This document shows, piece after piece, positions 60,465 to 64,000 of a DNA stretch of 64,000 nt. The position numbers and the translations under genes were made by a program. Source of the stretch: JAFLCL01 sp039809495 (GTDB lineage: Bacteria; Myxococcota_A; Polyangia; Polyangiales; Sandaracinaceae); contig JBDHVC010000001.1 in NCBI GenBank assembly GCA_039809495.1, forward strand, positions 224,240-288,239, read 5' to 3'. The number at the start of each line of letters is the position of its first letter. The stretch's first letter is position 1. The notes beneath the pieces were generated by a model. The model searched no databases, was not told where the DNA came from, and saw nothing but the letters and a program-made list of their open reading frames with translations.

Positions 60465-61655
60465 ATGACCGCGGGCGATCACGTCGTCCGCGGTCGCGTC
60501 GTCTGGGCGACCGAGGGGCGGCTCCTCGTCGAGGACGATCACGGGACCCACGGCCTGAGCTGGGGCGAGGCGCGCGAGGCGATGATCGGCGCCTTCGCGG
60601 AGCTCGTCGTGGCGAGCGGCGAGGAGCCGCCTCGCGTCGTGCGCGGCTCGGTCGGCGCCCCTCCGAGCGCCGCGTTCCCGCGCCACGGCGGCGACTGGCG
60701 CGCCTTCCACGATGGAGAGCGCGTCGCGATCCGTCGCCTGCGCGAGCGAGCGCGCGCGCTCCGCGTGATCCGCTCCTACTTCGACGCCGAGGACTTCCTC
60801 GAGGTCGAGACGCCGATCGCCGTCCCGAGCCCTGGGCTCGACGTCCACCTCGACGCGCTCGAGGTGCGAGGGCTCGGGGCACCGCGCTGGCTCGTGACGA
60901 GCCCCGAGTACCAGATGAAGCGCCTGCTCGCGGCGGGGCTCACGCGCGTCGTCCAGCTCACGAAGTGCTTTCGGCGGGACGAGCGCGGCGCGCGCCACGA
61001 GCCCGAATTCACGATGCTCGAGTGGTATCGAGGCTTCGCGGGCGCGGACGCGCTCATGGGTGACACGGAGCAGCTCACGGCGCGCGTCGCGCGCGAGCTC
61101 AGGGGGACGACGCACGTCCGCATCGAGGCGCTCGGCGCGCGCTCGGACGGCACGGATCTCGATCCGCCTTGGCCGAGGATGACGGTCGACGAGGCGCTCT
61201 GGCGCCACGCGGGGATCGGCCTCGCCGAGCTCCTGCCGGACGAGGAGCGCTTCTACCGCGTCTGGTCGCACGAGGTGGAGCCCGCGCTCGGCTTCGCGAA
61301 GCCGGTCTTCATCGTCGATTGGCCAGCGAGCATGGCTTCGCTCGCGCGCCTCCACCCCGATCGCCCCGCGTTCGCGGATCGGTTCGAGGCCTACGTCGCC
61401 GGCGTCGAGCTCTCGAACGGCTTCGGCGAGCTCATCGACGCGGCGGAGCAGCGCGCCCGCCTCGAGCGCGACCAGGCCGAGCGTCGCGCTCGAGGCCTCC
61501 CGGTCTACCCGATCGACGAGCGCTTCCTCGGCGCGCTCGAGGAGGGGCTCCCGCCCTGCGCCGGGAACGCCCTCGGCGTCGATCGGCTCGTCGCGCTGCT
61601 CGTCGGCGCGCCTCGGGTCGCGGACGTGATCACCTTCGGCAGCGAGCGCCTCTGA
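60465..61655 (+). CDS. epmA: EF-P--lysine ligase EpmA with N-terminal extension
   Basis: EpmA (GenX/PoxA) attaches beta-lysine to EF-P. 396 aa; the class II synthetase core (about 80-396) has AVPSPGLDVHLDAL, TSPEYQMKRLLAAG, FRRDERGARHEPEFTMLEWYRG, ELSNGFGELIDAAEQ and GNALGVDRLVALLVG. The E. coli enzyme is about 325 aa; here an extra 75-residue N-terminus (HVVRGRVVWATEGRLLVEDDHG) looks like a small OB/beta-barrel. GGAG lies 5 nt before the ATG. It follows efp by 28 nt. EpmB (lysine 2,3-aminomutase) is not in the window. Confidence 0.93.
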   Translation: MTAGDHVVRGRVVWATEGRLLVEDDHGTHGLSWGEAREAMIGAFAELVVASGEEPPRVVRGSVGAPPSAAFPRHGGDWRAFHDGERVAIRRLRERARALRVIRSYFDAEDFLEVETPIAVPSPGLDVHLDALEVRGLGAPRWLVTSPEYQMKRLLAAGLTRVVQLTKCFRRDERGARHEPEFTMLEWYRGFAGADALMGDTEQLTARVARELRGTTHVRIEALGARSDGTDLDPPWPRMTVDEALWRHAGIGLAELLPDEERFYRVWSHEVEPALGFAKPVFIVDWPASMASLARLHPDRPAFADRFEAYVAGVELSNGFGELIDAAEQRARLERDQAERRARGLPVYPIDERFLGALEEGLPPCAGNALGVDRLVALLVGAPRVADVITFGSERL

Positions 61656-61670
61656 CCGCGCCGCGCCGGT

Positions 61671-61690
61671 CCGCGACGCGTGTGTCGCGG
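61671..61690 (+). terminator. Hairpin after epmA
   Basis: CCGCGAC/GTCGCGG, 7 bp with a 6-nt loop, 15 nt after the stop. No T-tract. Confidence 0.45.
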
Positions 61691-61734
61691 GCTCGTCGGA
61701 TGGACGCGACGACGCCGCGTGTCATAGCCGAGCC

Positions 61735-63072
61735 ATGCGCTCGCTCGCGGAGCTCTCGAAGACGCTCGGGGTCCTCGTCGCCCTCTGGGCCGTGCTCCTC
61801 GCCGTCGGCTTCGCGGTGGATGCGCTCCCCCCCGATGCGACGAGCGTCGCGCCCGAGGAGGAGGCGCGGCCGCGAGAGGCGGACGCCGGCGCGAGCGCCC
61901 CGGAGGACGCCGGGATCGCGGAGCTCGACGCGCCCACCGAGCCCGACGCCTGGGAGCCGCCGCGGGACGCCGGAGCGCTCGCGGAGATCGAGACGTTCCG
62001 CGTCTGCGTCGCCGGGAGCGAGGTCGGCTGGGCGTTCGGAGATCTCACGGGCGACGGGCGGCCCGAGATCGCCATCGCCTGCGACGATCACGTCGAGATC
62101 ATCGCCTCGACCCCTCCATCCTTCACGCGCATCGCGCGCATCGCTCCTCCCGAGCCCACGCCCGTCCGCGCGATCGCCATCGGCGACGTCGACGCCGACG
62201 CTCGAGACGATCTCGTCCTCGCGCTCGAGCGAGGGCTCTACCTCGTGCCCCGAGACGCGAGCGGTGGCTTCGGGGAGCCGCGCGTGCTCGCGCCGGGACA
62301 GAACGGAGCGCTCGCCCTCGGCGCGCTCGACGCGACGCGCGGGCTCGACGTCGCGGTCGTCCACGGCCGCGACCCGCGCGCCGAGCTCTGGCTCTATCGC
62401 GGCGGGCCCTCGCCCGTCCGTTCGCGGCCGAGCCCAGCGCCGCTCGAGACGACGGCGCTCGCCGTAGCCGACGTGGATCTCGACGGTCACGTCGACGTCG
62501 TGGCCGTCGGCGCGCAGCAGATCCTCTTCGCGTTCGGCGACTCGACAGCCGCCGCCGCCCGGACGTCGTCGTTCACGCCGGGAGGGCGCGCCGCGCTCAC
62601 CCTCGACTGGGACGGGGACGGGGTGAGCGAGGTGCTCGTCGAGCGAGACGAGGGCGCGTGCTTGATCCGCCCCTCGCCGGCGCTGCGCGACGAGGGCGTC
62701 TGTCTGCCCGAGCCGACGCTCCCCACCGCGCTGCGCGCGTTCGAGCTCGATCGACGACCCGAAGGAGCGGGCGCCATCCTCGCGATCGCCCGCGCGAACG
62801 CCGAGGCGACGCCGAGCGTCGTGCGGGCGAGCGCCCATGACGTGAGCACCGTCGCCGTGCTCGCGACGACGCGGCTCGGCGTCCACCGCGTGAGCGCCAT
62901 CGACGACGGGCTCGTCCTGCTCGGCTCGAGCGTCGATCCGGCGGGCGTGCGTACGATCGAGCTCGCGCGCGCTCCGCTCGGCGCGACGATCCACGATCGC
63001 GCCGAGCGGTCCGACGTCGTCGACGCGCCGCTCGTCCTCTCGGTCAGCCTCCCCGATTCCAACGCGCCCTGA
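61735..63072 (+). CDS. Exported FG-GAP/VCBS-like repeat protein
   Basis: 445 aa. N-terminal hydrophobic helix (LGVLVALWAVLLAVGFAVDAL), probably a signal anchor, then an acidic Asp/Ala/Pro linker (about 35-85). The rest holds about four to six beta-propeller-like units with calcium-binding patterns: FGDLTGDGRPEIAIACDD, IGDVDADARDDLVLALE, VADVDLDGHVDVVAVG, LDWDGDGVSEVLVE. Such propellers bind ligands or partners at the surface. No anchor at the C-terminus. Confidence 0.85.
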   Translation: MRSLAELSKTLGVLVALWAVLLAVGFAVDALPPDATSVAPEEEARPREADAGASAPEDAGIAELDAPTEPDAWEPPRDAGALAEIETFRVCVAGSEVGWAFGDLTGDGRPEIAIACDDHVEIIASTPPSFTRIARIAPPEPTPVRAIAIGDVDADARDDLVLALERGLYLVPRDASGGFGEPRVLAPGQNGALALGALDATRGLDVAVVHGRDPRAELWLYRGGPSPVRSRPSPAPLETTALAVADVDLDGHVDVVAVGAQQILFAFGDSTAAAARTSSFTPGGRAALTLDWDGDGVSEVLVERDEGACLIRPSPALRDEGVCLPEPTLPTALRAFELDRRPEGAGAILAIARANAEATPSVVRASAHDVSTVAVLATTRLGVHRVSAIDDGLVLLGSSVDPAGVRTIELARAPLGATIHDRAERSDVVDAPLVLSVSLPDSNAP

Positions 63073-63146
63073 CGGTAGGCCCCGACCGTGGGTCTCGACG
63101 GTACGCCCCTTCGCGCGCCCCGGATGCGAACCCCGAGGTCGTCCGC

Positions 63147-63152
63147 TACGCT
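63147..63152 (+). promoter_or_regulatory. Candidate -10 box of the TonB-like gene
   Basis: TACGCT ends 6 nt before the ATG at 63159, identical in sequence and spacing to the box before 38475. No Shine-Dalgarno sequence. Confidence 0.35.
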
Positions 63153-63158
63153 CCACGC

Positions 63159-64000
63159 ATGGCGCCCAGGCCCCGCGAGCGGCGTCGACGCAAGCGTGAT
63201 CGGTCGAGCGCGGCGCGCGCCGAGGCGACGCCCGCCCGGCGCGGCGCGGGATGGGGCGACCCCCGCGTCGGTGGCGGACTCCTCGTCTCCTTGGTCCTGT
63301 CCGCGCTCGTCCACGGGATCGTGTACGGCGTGATGCCGACGACGTGGGCCTCGCGCGAGGCACCCGCCCTCTTCGTCGACGTCACGATCGACGGCAGCGG
63401 GAGCGAGCGAGGGATGGCCGGGGTCGACCGGATCCCCGGGCACCAGCGCGCCTCGAGCGAGGTCGTTCGCCCCGGAGGCTCGAGCGCGTCGGCGAACGTG
63501 GACGCGCGGCGTCGCGGAGGCGGAGGGGAGCGCTCGGGCGGCCGCGACGTGATCCGCCTCGTCACCGCGAGCGCCGAGATCACGTTGGTCGACGCGCCGC
63601 TCGATGCGCCGGACCGGAGCCAAATTCAGCGTATCGCGACGGACCGCACGCGCGCGTCGTGGGACGCGCGTCGCGCGACGCCAAACCCGAACGACGATCC
63701 CTTCCTCGCGAGCGGCGACGGCGCGCACCGCGAGCGCCGAGCACCGAGCGCGGTCGACGCCCGCGAGGGGGCACTCCGCGCGCCGCTCGCTTCGCGTGAG
63801 GGCACCCTCGCGGGAGCGGGCCCCGGCGCGCCGGCGAGCCGCACCCGCTTCGTCGCCCCCTCGCCGGTCCACGAGCCCGCGCGGGGGGATGGGGCGCTCG
63901 GCGCGACGCGAGGCGCAGCGCACGCCTCGCCAGGCGTCGGGATCGTCTCGGGTCGAGGGCTCGCCGAGACGCCGCGCGCCGCCGTCGCGTCGGGTCGGCC
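63159..64000 (+). CDS. TonB-like membrane protein, cut by the window edge
   Basis: Open to the window end, 280 residues visible. Basic cytosolic start (PRPRERRRRKRDRSSAAR), one transmembrane helix (GGGLLVSLVLSALVHGIVYGVM), then FVDVTIDGSG and a long Gly/Ala/Pro/Arg-rich periplasmic stretch. A motif DVIRLVTASAEITLVDAPLD is the only ordered part seen. The layout matches TonB-family energy transducers of myxobacteria; the TonB C-terminal domain would lie outside, so this is inference. Base composition and codon use match the neighbours. Confidence 0.6.
   Translation, partial: MAPRPRERRRRKRDRSSAARAEATPARRGAGWGDPRVGGGLLVSLVLSALVHGIVYGVMPTTWASREAPALFVDVTIDGSGSERGMAGVDRIPGHQRASSEVVRPGGSSASANVDARRRGGGGERSGGRDVIRLVTASAEITLVDAPLDAPDRSQIQRIATDRTRASWDARRATPNPNDDPFLASGDGAHRERRAPSAVDAREGALRAPLASREGTLAGAGPGAPASRTRFVAPSPVHEPARGDGALGATRGAAHASPGVGIVSGRGLAETPRAAVASGR

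Overview
The window is very GC-rich, with G or C at almost every third codon position. It reads as chromosomal DNA of a myxobacterium-like organism (Myxococcota/Deltaproteobacteria, probably the Polyangiales-Sandaracinus side). Pointers are a matrixin-type protease ending in a MYXO-CTERM-like anchor, a MopE-type Cys motif, many small lipoproteins, Asp-Ala-rich linkers on surface proteins, PilT, and an extra DnaK. This placement comes from gene content; no rRNA is present. I see no tRNA, rRNA, IS element, prophage or CRISPR array, and the whole window looks like native backbone.

Layout. 1-6 kb (minus): dapD (cut by the edge), a lone M17 N-terminal domain protein, nusB, ribH, then a two-gene heterodimeric ABC exporter. 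6-11 kb (minus): a surface matrixin protease with a translationally coupled secreted partner, a TPR-like protein and an HtrA-like protease. 11.3-13.7 kb (plus): an MshEN/GAF-like protein overlapping a family 2 glycosyltransferase. 13.7-17.3 kb (minus): a ParA ATPase with two zinc-knuckle domains and a ribbon-helix-helix partner, an SDR, and xerD. 17.4-23.3 kb: an enoyl-CoA hydratase-like protein, an EF-hand protein, a large outer-membrane barrel protein with a decayed M1-peptidase-like front, an amidotransferase-fold protein without its catalytic Cys, and a lipoprotein. 23.5-33.6 kb (minus): gyrA, a 54-aa ORF, an unusual DnaK, a J-protein, hisB-hisH-hisA-hisF and a PEGA-domain protein.

33.8-41.3 kb: envelope lipoproteins, a SPOR protein and pilT (plus); then (minus) a methionine/folate enzyme, a LolB-like lipoprotein and orphan peptide-transporter ATPases. 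41.5-46.7 kb (plus): the conserved rpmI-rplT-pheS-pheT-ihfA-merR cluster. 46.7-54.4 kb: surface lipoproteins, a degenerate nucleotidyl-cyclase-like protein, MepA, a PH-domain membrane protein and cardiolipin synthase. 54.7-64 kb (plus): deoC with an ALDH16-type double aldehyde dehydrogenase, a divergent RNase HII-like protein, efp with epmA, an FG-GAP-like protein and a TonB-like protein cut by the edge.

The most unusual feature is a family of five intergenic repeats of about 125-160 bp. Four start exactly at a stop codon and run into the 3' flank. They fold into two to four GC-rich hairpins, with paired substitutions between copies and G-U wobbles that suit only one strand, as expected of a structured RNA. 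A second pattern is a TANNNT box 6-8 nt before start codons of operon-first genes without a Shine-Dalgarno sequence, which suggests leaderless transcripts.
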